Of a DNA stretch of 26,003 nt, positions 16,391-25,300 are shown piece after piece. A program made the translations under genes and the position numbers. The notes under the pieces are model-generated. The model did not search any database and was not told where the DNA came from. It saw only the letters and a list, made by a program, of their open reading frames with translations. The DNA lies in NCBI GenBank assembly GCA_964392615.1, contig CAYMRB010000091.1, forward strand, positions 1-26,003, read 5' to 3'. Positions within the stretch are counted from its first letter, which is position 1, and each line of letters opens with the position of its first letter. The DNA comes from CAYMRB01 sp964392615 (lineage in GTDB: Bacteria > Planctomycetota > UBA8108).

Positions 16391-17470
16391 GTGCTGCGAT
16401 CGTCCTCCCAGGAGCTCATCCGAACCGTGAGATCAACGTCTGCCGTCGGCACCGTCCTTCTCGCCGTCTTCCTGACCCTCCCGCTGCCATCGACCGCCGA
16501 GGAGGGCGCTGCGACCTCGCTCGCGGGGCGACGCGGCGACACGTCCGCGGCGGCCGAGCTCTACCGTCGCGCCTCGCCGGCAATCGTCGGCGTAACGTGT
16601 GCCGTGCGCCGGGGATCCGACCTTCTGACGTACTTCGGTACCGGCACCGTGATCGATGCGAACGGTCTCGTCCTGACGTCCTACACGGTCGTGCCGCAGC
16701 AGGCTCGGGACATCAAGGTGTACCTTCGCGGCGGTCGCGTCGTGAGCGCCCGCGTCGTCGAGATGGTCAAGGAGCAAGAGGTCACTCTGCTCAGGGTGGA
16801 GGGCTGGGCCAAAGTCGCGACGCGTGTCTACGGAACCGTGCCGTTCCTGCACCTCGGCTCCAGCCGTGCGGTGCAGGTGGGCGACCCAGCGTTCACACTC
16901 GGCAACGCGTTCAACTCGATCCAGCATGACGATCAGGTGGCGATGGCGGCCGGCGTCATCAGCGGCAAGATCACGCTGACGAAGGCGCACCACCAAGAGG
17001 CGACGTATCTCGGGCCGACGCTCGAGACGTCGGCGGCGCTCAACGGCGGGATGGACGGGGGGCCGCTCCTCGACCGGCAGGGGCGCATCGTGGGCCTTCT
17101 GAGCCTCAACTTCTCGAAGAGCCGCTGGCTCGGCACCGCGATCCCGATCGACGTGCTGCGCCCCGTTCTCGCGCGGCATCATGGTTGGTTCGACGACCGC
17201 GACCTGGCGAGGGGTGCGTACCTCGGTCTCGAGGCGAGCGAGACGGACGGCGCGGTGCGCGTCCACTCGGTGCAAGAGGGCGCGCCGGCGGCCGCTGCCG
17301 GATTGCAGCGAGGAGACGTGATCGAGCGCGTTGCAGACGCGGCGGTCCGGTCGATCCCGGAACTGCGCCGGTCGCTCGAGGCCGTGAAGCCGGGTGAGGA
17401 CGTTCGATTCACCGTGCGTCGGGGTGACGAGAAGGTCGAGGTCGAAATCGCTCTCTGGGGGAGGTTCTGA
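16391..17470 (+). CDS. HtrA/S1C-like pseudoprotease with PDZ domain (catalytic triad lost)
   Basis: An exported 359-residue trypsin-fold protein with one C-terminal PDZ domain (from about residue 275, YLGLEASETDGAVRV to the end). The fold is clear from GTGTVIDANGLVLTS, GDPAFTLGNAF and GGPLLDRQGRIVGLLS. All three triad positions differ from HtrA: the His site is Thr (T99 in LTSYTVV), the Asp site is Glu (E130 in EQEVTLL) and the Ser site is Asp (D222 in GGMDGGPL). It should therefore not cleave peptides and may bind or scaffold substrates. Start GTG 16391 follows GAGG by five bases; GTG 16427 after AGGAG is a possible shorter start. Both keep the signal peptide. First gene of a four-gene operon, two bases before the next. 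Confidence 0.92.
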   Translation: MLRSSSQELIRTVRSTSAVGTVLLAVFLTLPLPSTAEEGAATSLAGRRGDTSAAAELYRRASPAIVGVTCAVRRGSDLLTYFGTGTVIDANGLVLTSYTVVPQQARDIKVYLRGGRVVSARVVEMVKEQEVTLLRVEGWAKVATRVYGTVPFLHLGSSRAVQVGDPAFTLGNAFNSIQHDDQVAMAAGVISGKITLTKAHHQEATYLGPTLETSAALNGGMDGGPLLDRQGRIVGLLSLNFSKSRWLGTAIPIDVLRPVLARHHGWFDDRDLARGAYLGLEASETDGAVRVHSVQEGAPAAAAGLQRGDVIERVADAAVRSIPELRRSLEAVKPGEDVRFTVRRGDEKVEVEIALWGRF

Positions 17471-17472
17471 GC

Positions 17473-18579
17473 ATGTTTCCACGCATCGTCGGCGGAACGA
17501 TCGCCGTAGCTGCATGGACCGTCGTGAGCACTGCGACGCTGCGCGCCGACGTCGAGAAGCCCGATCGGGCCGTGCAAGACGTCGTGGCCGGCAAGGCCGT
17601 GCCGGCGCGTACCGTGAACGATCTCGTCGCCGGCGTCCGGCGCTGGGTCGTATCGATCGAGGTCGAACGTACCAAGGACCTGCCGCTGCCGCCCAAGGCC
17701 CGAGTCGCGACACACGGTCCCCGCGAGGCTCGCGACTACTTCAAGCGCCCGGCGGCGCCGGTGACCGGCCTGCTCGTCGATCGGCACGGGCACGTGCTGA
17801 CGAGCTTCTACAACGTCGCGGGAACGGTGAAGTCGATCCGCGTCCACCTCGACGACGGGCGCACGCGAAAGGCCAAGGTGCTCGCGAGAGCGGAGCCGGA
17901 CGACCTCGCGCTGCTCGCACTCGAGCGCGACGAGGAGCTGTTCTCCGAGGCGGCGTGGACGGGCCCGCCGTGGGCGAAGGCGACGCCGAAGACCGGAGCG
18001 TTCCTGCTCGCGATCGGCCGCGCGCCGGATCCGAGCCGAGTGACCGTCACCGACGGGATCATCAGCGCGCTGGGCCGCAACGGTCGTCGAACGCTGCAGA
18101 CGGACGCCAAACTCAACTACGGCAACGTCGGCGGGCCGCTGATCGATCTCGATGGCCAGGTGGTTGCCGTGTCCGGATTCGTCGGCCACACGAAGGTCGA
18201 TTGGGGCATGAACTCCGGCATCGGTTTCGGGACGACGGTCGAGACGATCCGCAGCGCGCTGCCGGGCCTTCTCGCAGGGAAGAACGTCGAGCCGCCGATT
18301 CGGCCTTTTCTCGGCATCCAGTCCGACGAGTTCAACGCGGACATCGCCGGCGCGCCGGTCATGGAGGTCGTCCCGGGCAGCTCCGCTGCGAGCGCGGGCG
18401 TCAAGAAGGGCGACGTGATCGTCGAGTTTGATGGCCGGAGCGTCGACAACTTCAACCAGCTGAAGATCCTGATCTACACTCGCCGCGTCGGCGAAAAGGT
18501 GACGTTCAAGGTGCATCGGGGAGGCAAGACTCTGAGCCTCCAGGGAACGCTCGGGAAGTTCCCGAGTGCGGCGCCGTAA
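17473..18579 (+). CDS. second HtrA/S1C-like pseudoprotease with PDZ domain
   Basis: A 368-residue exported protein with a signal peptide (residues 1 to about 25), a trypsin-like domain and one PDZ domain (about 275-365, FLGIQSDEF, then VVPGSSAASAGVKKGDVI). Relative to HtrA the His is replaced by Tyr (Y113 in VLTSFYNVAG) and the Ser by Val (V219 in YGNVGGPL), while the Asp is kept (D144 in DDLALLALE). It should be proteolytically dead. Its divergence from the first pseudoprotease suggests separate losses. The ATG at 17473 is two bases after the upstream stop, with GGGGGAGG inside the end of the upstream gene as its ribosome-binding site, so translation may be coupled. Confidence 0.93.
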   Translation: MFPRIVGGTIAVAAWTVVSTATLRADVEKPDRAVQDVVAGKAVPARTVNDLVAGVRRWVVSIEVERTKDLPLPPKARVATHGPREARDYFKRPAAPVTGLLVDRHGHVLTSFYNVAGTVKSIRVHLDDGRTRKAKVLARAEPDDLALLALERDEELFSEAAWTGPPWAKATPKTGAFLLAIGRAPDPSRVTVTDGIISALGRNGRRTLQTDAKLNYGNVGGPLIDLDGQVVAVSGFVGHTKVDWGMNSGIGFGTTVETIRSALPGLLAGKNVEPPIRPFLGIQSDEFNADIAGAPVMEVVPGSSAASAGVKKGDVIVEFDGRSVDNFNQLKILIYTRRVGEKVTFKVHRGGKTLSLQGTLGKFPSAAP

Positions 18580-18596
18580 GAGGGGGAAGACTGTCG

Positions 18597-19931
18597 ATGT
18601 CGATCCAACTGCCGAGAGTTCGGAAGCTATCGCCGGTGCTTCTGTTACCTCTGGTCTTGACGGCGCTGGTCCTGACGGCGCGCGTGTCGGCCGACGAGGA
18701 GAGCGAGCTCGACCGCCTGCGCCGTTTCGAGGCGGCGACCGTTGCGGTCGTCGAGAGGTGCCGGCCGGCGTTCGCGTTCATCCGTGCGATCCAGGAGCGC
18801 GACGGCCGTCCGGTCTTTGGCGAGAGCGGCGGCTCCGGATTCTGCATCAGCCCCGATGGGCTCGTGTTGACGAACGACCATGTCGTCGCCGGTGGCAACA
18901 AGATCATCGTCTACCTGTCCGGCGGGCGCAGCTACAACGCGACGGTCGTCGGGCGCGACCCGCAGGGCGATGTCGCGTTGCTGAAGATCGACGACGGAGA
19001 AAACCTGCCGTGGCTCGAGCTCGGTGACAGCTCGGCGGTATGCGTCGGACAGCAGGTCATCGCATTCGGCGATCCGTTCCTGCTCGGCCGAGCGCCGGTA
19101 TTGAGCGCTGCGCCGGCGAGCTTCGAGCCGTCCGTGTCGACGGGCATCGTCAGCGCGGTCCATCGCTACAGCGACACGTACAACGACGCGATCCAGGTCG
19201 ATCTCGCCGTCAACCGGGGCAACTCGGGCGGCCCGCTGCTGACGATGGACGGCAAGGTGATCGGCATCAACGGGAAGATCGAGACGCGGTTCGTCATCGG
19301 CGTCAACACCGGCGTCGGCTACGCGGTGCCGACCGATCAGATCAAGCGCTTCCTCGAGCCGCTCAAGCGCGCGGGTGGCGGGATCGTGATGCACGGAACG
19401 ATCCGCGGCGTCCGTGTCGGCGTTCGCGCCGACGCTCGCGCCGGGTTACCCGTCACAGCGGTCGTCGAGGGCTCGCCCGCGCATCAGGCGGGTCTGCGGA
19501 CGGGTGATCTTCTCGTGCGGATCGGCGGTCTGCCGGTGCGCACTGCGAACCGGTACAAGGGCGTGCTCGGCACGTATCCGGCCGGCGAGGAGGTCCCCAT
19601 CGAGGTCGATCGATCGGGCAAGCAGGTAGCGTTGACGGCGATTCTGGTCGCACCCGGTCGCCCGTATCTCGGCGTGCACGCCGAGAAGGGCGAAGACTCG
19701 GCGAAGGTCGAGGGCGTGCGCATTCGCGAGGTCGTTCCGGCGACGCCGGCGGCCCGCGCCGGGCTGAAGCCGGGCGACGTGATCGTCGCGTTCGACGGCC
19801 AGAAGGTGAGAAACACGACCGAGCTCGCTGCGGGAATCCGCAAGCACGAGCCAGGCGATCAGGTCACCTTGAGCGTGCTGCGTGACGGTAAGACGGTGGA
19901 GTTCCGTGTCACGTTGATCGGCCGCCTGTGA
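18597..19931 (+). CDS. DegP/HtrA-type S1C serine endopeptidase with two PDZ domains
   Basis: A 444-residue periplasmic serine protease with a complete triad: H95 in LTNDHVVAGG, D125 in DPQGDVALLK and S210 in NRGNSGGPLL. The signal peptide covers residues 1 to about 32. Two PDZ domains follow: about 270-350 (IRGVRVGVRADARAGLP, then AHQAGLRTGDLLVRIGG) and about 355-444 (YLGVHAEKG, then PAARAGLKPGDVIVAFDG). This matches the DegP/DegQ layout, with quality-control degradation or folding of exported proteins as the expected job. AGAGGGGGA lies about eight bases before the ATG. It is the third gene of the operon and the only active protease of the three. The following gene starts 23 bases later. Confidence 0.95.
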   Translation: MSIQLPRVRKLSPVLLLPLVLTALVLTARVSADEESELDRLRRFEAATVAVVERCRPAFAFIRAIQERDGRPVFGESGGSGFCISPDGLVLTNDHVVAGGNKIIVYLSGGRSYNATVVGRDPQGDVALLKIDDGENLPWLELGDSSAVCVGQQVIAFGDPFLLGRAPVLSAAPASFEPSVSTGIVSAVHRYSDTYNDAIQVDLAVNRGNSGGPLLTMDGKVIGINGKIETRFVIGVNTGVGYAVPTDQIKRFLEPLKRAGGGIVMHGTIRGVRVGVRADARAGLPVTAVVEGSPAHQAGLRTGDLLVRIGGLPVRTANRYKGVLGTYPAGEEVPIEVDRSGKQVALTAILVAPGRPYLGVHAEKGEDSAKVEGVRIREVVPATPAARAGLKPGDVIVAFDGQKVRNTTELAAGIRKHEPGDQVTLSVLRDGKTVEFRVTLIGRL

Positions 19932-19954
19932 GACCTGCGGCGGGAGGCTCAGCG

Positions 19955-21166
19955 ATGCACCGGTGCATCCGAGGCGGGATCGGGGTCGCGCTCGCGACGT
20001 TCGTGTTCGCCGGCGCGGCGATCGCGGACGAAACGCCACGCCCTCGCCCTCCGAGCCGTTTCTCGACGGGCCCGCACGCGGTCGGCGTCCGCACGATCGT
20101 CTTCGTCGACGCGTCCCGCGACGATCCGTACGCCGGCGGCCGTCGCACGCTCGTGACGGACATCTGGTATCCGGCCGACGAGGCGGCGCGCAGCGGCAAG
20201 ACGACGACCTTCAGCGAGTTCTTCGGGCGGCATCGCGAAGCGGCGAAGGCGTTCGTCGACCACTTCGGATCGGGAACCGTCGCCGACGTGAATGCTCGGT
20301 TCCGGTCGCTGTCCGTTCGCGACGCGCCGATGCTCGCAGGGCGGTATCCGCTGCTCGTCTTCTCGCACGGCAACGGCGGCGTGCGGCATCAGAACGTGTT
20401 CCAGATGGATCACCTCGCGAGCCACGGATACATCGTCGTGTCGCCGGACCACACCGGCAACGCGGCCGTGACGCCGCTGCCGGATCGGGCGCTGAGGTAC
20501 AACAACGAGGGACGGGGCTTCTCGGCGAAGAACCGGCCGCTGGACGTATCGTTCCTGATCACGCGGCTCCTCGCGGCGTCCGACGGGAAGCCGAAGGAAG
20601 GCGGCGCGAAGAGTGCGAGCTGGCTGGCGGGCGCGATCGACGCGGAGAAGATCGGCGTGCTCGGCCACTCGTTCGGCGGCTTCACCGCGTGCCGCGTGGC
20701 CGACATCGACCCGCGCGTGAAGGCGATCGTGCCGATGACGGTCTCGTACGGCAAGCGGACGGCGCTGCCGGTGCTCGTGATGCTCGCCGACCTCGACCGC
20801 ACGATGGGCGCGGCGGGAAACGCTGTCTCGCGGCTCTACTACCAGAGCTGCACCGGGCCGAAGTACCTGCTGTCGATCCGGCGCGCCGGTCACTTCAGCT
20901 ACACCGACATGAACTACATCAACCCGACGTTCGGCGACGGCATCGGTGTCGATCGCAAGACGGGCGAGGAGTTTCTGCCGATCGATCGGGCGAAGAAGAT
21001 CATCAACGCGTACACGCTCGCGTTCTTCGATCACTACCTGCGCGCCGATCGCGCTGCGGGCGCGTTCCTGCAAACCAACGTCGATGTCGCGGAGATCGCG
21101 CTCGAGAACGCCAACCTCGCGTCGGACGTCAGCGGGAGTCCTGGCAGCCCGGCGGCGAGTCGATAG
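19955..21166 (+). CDS. secreted alpha/beta hydrolase (PAF-acetylhydrolase/dienelactone hydrolase-like)
   Basis: A 403-residue exported serine hydrolase. ATG 19955 is chosen because GGGAGG precedes it by eight bases and it gives the signal peptide; an upstream GTG at 19928 overlaps the protease stop and is less likely. The fold shows HGNGG at the oxyanion loop, the nucleophile elbow GHSFGG with S239, an acidic residue in LADLDRT (D279 or D281) and a C-terminal His, H313, in RRAGHFSY. The layout resembles the plasma PAF-acetylhydrolase and dienelactone-hydrolase groups, so an esterase or lipase-like activity on small esters is likely. It is the fourth gene of the HtrA operon. Its last 38 bases overlap the end of the gene on the other strand. 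Confidence 0.88.
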   Translation: MHRCIRGGIGVALATFVFAGAAIADETPRPRPPSRFSTGPHAVGVRTIVFVDASRDDPYAGGRRTLVTDIWYPADEAARSGKTTTFSEFFGRHREAAKAFVDHFGSGTVADVNARFRSLSVRDAPMLAGRYPLLVFSHGNGGVRHQNVFQMDHLASHGYIVVSPDHTGNAAVTPLPDRALRYNNEGRGFSAKNRPLDVSFLITRLLAASDGKPKEGGAKSASWLAGAIDAEKIGVLGHSFGGFTACRVADIDPRVKAIVPMTVSYGKRTALPVLVMLADLDRTMGAAGNAVSRLYYQSCTGPKYLLSIRRAGHFSYTDMNYINPTFGDGIGVDRKTGEEFLPIDRAKKIINAYTLAFFDHYLRADRAAGAFLQTNVDVAEIALENANLASDVSGSPGSPAASR

Positions 21167-22115
21167 GGCAGTCGAGTTCGTCCACCGTCTCGTCGACGCC
21201 GCAGTCCGGGAACGGCGCCGGTGGCGGAGCGTCGCGCGCGAACTGGTAGCCGAGCAGCGCGACTGCGTCCGCAAGGCGGAGAGCGCCATCGTCGTCCGCA
21301 TCGAATGCGTCGAGACACGCGGCGCGCGGATCGTCACCCCCGATGCGTCCCGCGACGAGCTGCACGACGAGCACCGCATCGGCGATGCTCAACTGGCCGT
21401 CGCCGTCGACGTCGCCGCGGCGAAAGCGCGGGTTGGGGGGCGCGCCGGCGCGACGGATCGCGCCGTGCCGCAGCATCTCCGGTCGATGGGCGATGCCGTT
21501 GACGTTGAGCCTGATCGAGACGGGAGGCGACGGCGCGTTGCGCACGACGCCGTCCGCGAGGCGCAACAGCGTCCCCTCGGCGGGGATCTCTCCGGTGACC
21601 CGGTAGGACGCGAAGGCGAGCGAGTTGGTCCGTCCGGCGGGCAGTCCGTCGAGAAACCCACCGACACCCCCATCGGCGTCGGCGCGAATCGCGAAATCGA
21701 CGACGACCGCCGACATGAAGCCCGGCGGGAAGTCCGTGCCGCCGTCGACGGCGATCGTGATGTCGAAGATGCCCCTTATCGCGTCCACGAATTCTCCCCC
21801 GTCGGTTTCTCGCATCGTCACGGTGTCCGGGAGGATCGTCAGGACCGCGGGATCGTGCGACACCGCGAGCGACCACGTTCGGATGCGCTCCGACACCGTG
21901 TCGAGGACGACGACCGCGCGGATCTCGTCCCCGACCTCCGCCTCGCGAACCGAGGACCCGTCCTTCGTCTCGAAGCGGATTTCCAGGGTGTCGGGAGCGC
22001 AGCTTTCCTCCTGCTCGACATCGCAGAAGACCTCGAAACTCGGCCCTTGGGCCCACGCCATATGCGCGAAGGCGCACCACGTCACAACTGCCGCAAGCCG
22101 CACGGATCGAATCAT
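21129..22115 (-). CDS. secreted protein with cohesin-like region and dockerin-like C-terminus
   Basis: A 328-residue exported protein. ATG at 22115 is chosen because GGAGGGG lies six bases upstream and a signal peptide follows (residues 1-23, ending MAWAQ). Residues about 42-210 are beta-rich and look like the cohesin-type domain often found in planctomycete surface proteins: EVGDEIRAVVVLD, WSLAVSHDPAVL, FVDAIRGIFDITIAVDGG and PGFMSAVVVDFAI. Residues 232-295 carry two canonical EF-hand loops, DVDGDGQLSIAD (235-246) and DADDDGALRLAD (272-283), each followed by an aliphatic helix. The protein ends with APFPDCG and two further Cys, like the PPC-repeat protein. The cohesin assignment is by pattern only; the dockerin-like part is firm. 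No enzymatic residues are seen. Confidence 0.87.
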   Translation of the reverse strand: MIRSVRLAAVVTWCAFAHMAWAQGPSFEVFCDVEQEESCAPDTLEIRFETKDGSSVREAEVGDEIRAVVVLDTVSERIRTWSLAVSHDPAVLTILPDTVTMRETDGGEFVDAIRGIFDITIAVDGGTDFPPGFMSAVVVDFAIRADADGGVGGFLDGLPAGRTNSLAFASYRVTGEIPAEGTLLRLADGVVRNAPSPPVSIRLNVNGIAHRPEMLRHGAIRRAGAPPNPRFRRGDVDGDGQLSIADAVLVVQLVAGRIGGDDPRAACLDAFDADDDGALRLADAVALLGYQFARDAPPPAPFPDCGVDETVDELDCPIDSPPGCQDSR

Positions 22116-22318
22116 GAGCGCCCCTCCGGTCTCGAATCGCGTTGGCCTTGCGTGCAGGCTACTCGAACGCGAAGCGGCCGCGCAAGCCACGATTCAAGGG
22201 GCGAAAAACACGCCGGAAACCCCTTTCCGGAGCCTCGTTTCCGGCCCTCGACCGGTCTCCGTGCGGGTTGTATTCTTCGCTGGCAATCCACCCCGAAACC
22301 TCCTTCAGAAGTGAAGAT
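22116..22318. other. divergent intergenic region with competing hairpins
   Basis: This 203-base gap separates the dockerin-like gene (leftward) from the GlmS-like gene (rightward). CCGGAAA (22213-22219) can pair with TTTCCGG at 22224-22230 over a CCCC loop, or with a second TTTCCGG at 22238-22244, where G22212 and C22245 add one more pair. The two foldings exclude each other. No clear promoter is seen for either gene, and only a weak purine tract (GAAG) lies just before ATG 22319. Confidence 0.55.
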
Positions 22319-25300
22319 ATGTGCGGAATCTACGGCCTCCTGTCGCCTCGTGACGTCGCGAGCCCGCCCGGAGACGAGTTCTTCCGGCACCTCGATGCGC
22401 TGCTCCACGACGCCACGCCCGAGTTCCTCGCTTCCGGACTGAGTGACCGAGCCGTCTGCGAGCGCATCGTGGCCGGCCTCCAGAGCCTGCAGGCCGCTGC
22501 GGGTCGATGGACGGACCGCGCCGCGGCGATGGCTCTGCTCGGCGACAGCTCGCTCGTCGAGCGATTGCGTCAAGCTGTCGAGCGCATCAACGGCTGGGTC
22601 GAAGCTGTCGGCCGAGCGTCGGAGAGCGGGCAGACCGTCATTCAAGAGCACCGCGAGCTCCTCAATCAGCTCTCGCTCGGCGGCAAGGACATCGCGTGGC
22701 AGATCGAGAGAGACGTTCTCGAGAATCTCGACTCCGTCCGCTCCGTGACGGCATCGAGCGCGACCGGCGCTCGCATTCACGCTTGGGAGCTCAACCTCGT
22801 GCTGCGCAGCCTCGATCGCCTCGAGGTGCGCGGGCGCGATTCCGCCGGGATCGCGGTCTACGCGCGCTTCCCGAGCAGCGACGAGCTCGAGCGCTTCCTG
22901 GATCGTCGCCAGTCCGAGAGCCCCGTCGAGGGCGCGGGCATCGACGGCGACAGCGTCTCGACCGCGACGATCTGGCGCGAGCGACTCGAGGCGCGAGAAG
23001 ACCCGCGTCGGGGTCACCGCAGCGTCACGCGCCCGACCAACGCGCGCGACACGCTGCTGTTCATGTTCAAGGTCGCCAGCGAAGTCGGCAAGATGGGCGA
23101 CAACGTCGCCGCCTTGCGCCACAGCATCGCGGAGGATCCGTTCTTCCAGGCGATCCTGTGCGAGGCCGAGGTCCAGCTGCAGTCGCTCGCCCACACGCGT
23201 TGGGCGTCGAACGGCGTGATCTCGCTGGCGAACTGCCACCCCGTCGACAGCACCGTGATGCAGAACGACGGCTCGGTATGGGCCGAGTCCGCCGGCAACC
23301 TCGTCGCCGTGCTCAACGGCGACATCGACAACTACCACGAGCTGGTCGAGCGATGGGTGACGGGCTGCGGCTACCGGATCGATCCCGCGATCACGACCGA
23401 CGCGAAGATCGTTCCCGTCGTCGTCGACCACTTCCTGCGCGAGTGCGGCGGTGACCTCGAAGAGGCCTTCCGTCGCGCGTTCGACGAGTTCGAAGGCTCG
23501 ATGGCGATCGGACTGATGGCGGCGGACCGCCCGGGGCAGTATCTGTTCGGTCAAAAGGGCAGCGGACAGGGCCTTTTCTTCGGCGACGGCGGCGAATCCT
23601 TCGCCGTGGCGTCCGAGATGTACGGGGTCGTCGAGCTCTCGTCGCGATACCTCAAGGCCGAGGGCGAGAGCGTCGAGTCGGGCGAGATCTTCCGCCTGAC
23701 CTCTTCGGACAGCCGCGTGCATCTCGAGGTCTCGACGGGCGATCCTGGCGACGATGGCGACGGTTTCGCGCCCGCTCCGGAATCGCGCTGGCAGACGGCG
23801 GAGATCACGACTCGCGACATCAACCGGGCGGGTTATCCGCACTTCTTTCTCAAGGAGATCACCGAGTCGGTCGACAGCGTCCGCAACACGATTCGCGGCA
23901 AGATCGAGGTCAGCGAGTCCGGGTACGTTCGATTCAAGCTCGGCGCCGACGCGTTGCCGCCGTCTCTGGTCGGCGGGCTGCGCGAAGGAAAGGTCCGCCG
24001 CATCTACGTGATCGGTCAGGGAACGGCCGCTGTCGCAGCGCAGGGCGTCGCGTATCTTCTCGACGCGGCGCTTCGGCGTGCGCCGTGCGCCGTCACGGTG
24101 ACCGCCGAAAAGGCGACGGAGCTCTCGGCGCACCATCTGCGCAGGAGCATGGCCGACACGCTGGTCGTCGCGATCTCGCAGTCGGGCACGACGACCGACA
24201 CGAACCGCACCGTCGACCTCGTGCGTCAGCGCGGCGCGTGGGTGCTCGGCATCGTCAACCGTCGCAACTCGGACCTCGTCTACAAGTCTCACGCCGTTCT
24301 CTACACGTCCGACGGCCGTGACATCGAGATGTCCGTTGCGTCGACGAAGGCGTTCTACGCACAGAACGTCGCGGGGCAGATCCTGTCGCTCGCGCTAGCT
24401 TCGTCGCTCGGCTCGATGGACGACGATGCGCTGCGCGAGGCCGTCGAGGATCTCCAGCGCCTGCCCGACCTCATGCAGCGCACGCTGGAACAGCAGGACC
24501 ACATCGCGGCACTCGCCCGCAAGTACGCGCTGCGGCGACGGCATTGGGCCGTGGTCGGCAGCGGAGCATCGAAAATCGCAGCGGACGAGATCCGCATCAA
24601 GCTCAGTGAGCTGTGCTACAAGTCCATCGCGGTCGACTACCTCGAGGACAAGAAGCACATCGACCTTTCGAGCGAGCCCTTGGTGATTGTCTGTGCCGTC
24701 GGAATGGCGCGAGAGATCGTGTCCGACGCGGTCAAGGAGGTCGCGATCTTCAAGGCCCACAACGGGATCCCGATCGTGATCACCGACGAAGGGGAGAACG
24801 GTTTCGACCCCTTTGCCGTCGGTGCCGTGAAGGTCCCGACGTGCCGCGGGGCGCTGTCCTACCTGCCCGCGACGATGGCCGGACACCTGTTCGGATATCA
24901 CGCCGCGGTCGGCATGGACGCCGTCGCGGACCGCTTGCGCTCGTTGCGCTCTCGCGTCGTCGCGGAGCAAGCGGACGCCGAGTCGGTCGGGACGCCGGCG
25001 ACCTCGATCATCGCGAGCCTGTCGGCCGACGCGGCGCCGCTCGTCGAGCTCGAGGACTCTCTGGACGCGGGGAACCTCGACGGCGCCCTCGACGTCGCAC
25101 ACGCCGTGCGGCTGGCGCGCGTTTTCGAGCTGCTCCTCGGCCGTACGCCGATCGACACGTTCCGCATCTCCGATGCGGCGGGCGGCACGGTGCTCGGTAC
25201 CGTGCTCGAGTCGCTCTCTGGAGCGATTTCGGAGCTGTCGCGACCAGTCGACGCTATTCGACATCAGGCGAAGACCGTCACGGTCGGTATCTCGCGCGGC

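Noticed and set aside
16391..18579. The first two HtrA-like genes as ordinary active proteases
   Set aside because: The Ser position is Asp in one and Val in the other, and the His is also lost in both. They keep the fold but not the triad.
22142..22318. Upstream extension of the GlmS-like reading frame
   Set aside because: A start here would bury the CGI nucleophile cysteine; glutaminases of this class need it at the N-terminus, so ATG 22319 is the start.
22201..22318. glmS ribozyme or known riboswitch upstream of the GlmS-like gene
   Set aside because: Only short competing hairpins are visible; I cannot recognise the conserved core of the glmS ribozyme. A covariance-model search would settle it.
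22112..24292. 726-residue open frame antisense to the GlmS-like gene
   Set aside because: Composition is Arg/Asp/Ala-rich and motif-free, while the plus strand encodes clear glutaminase and SIS motifs.
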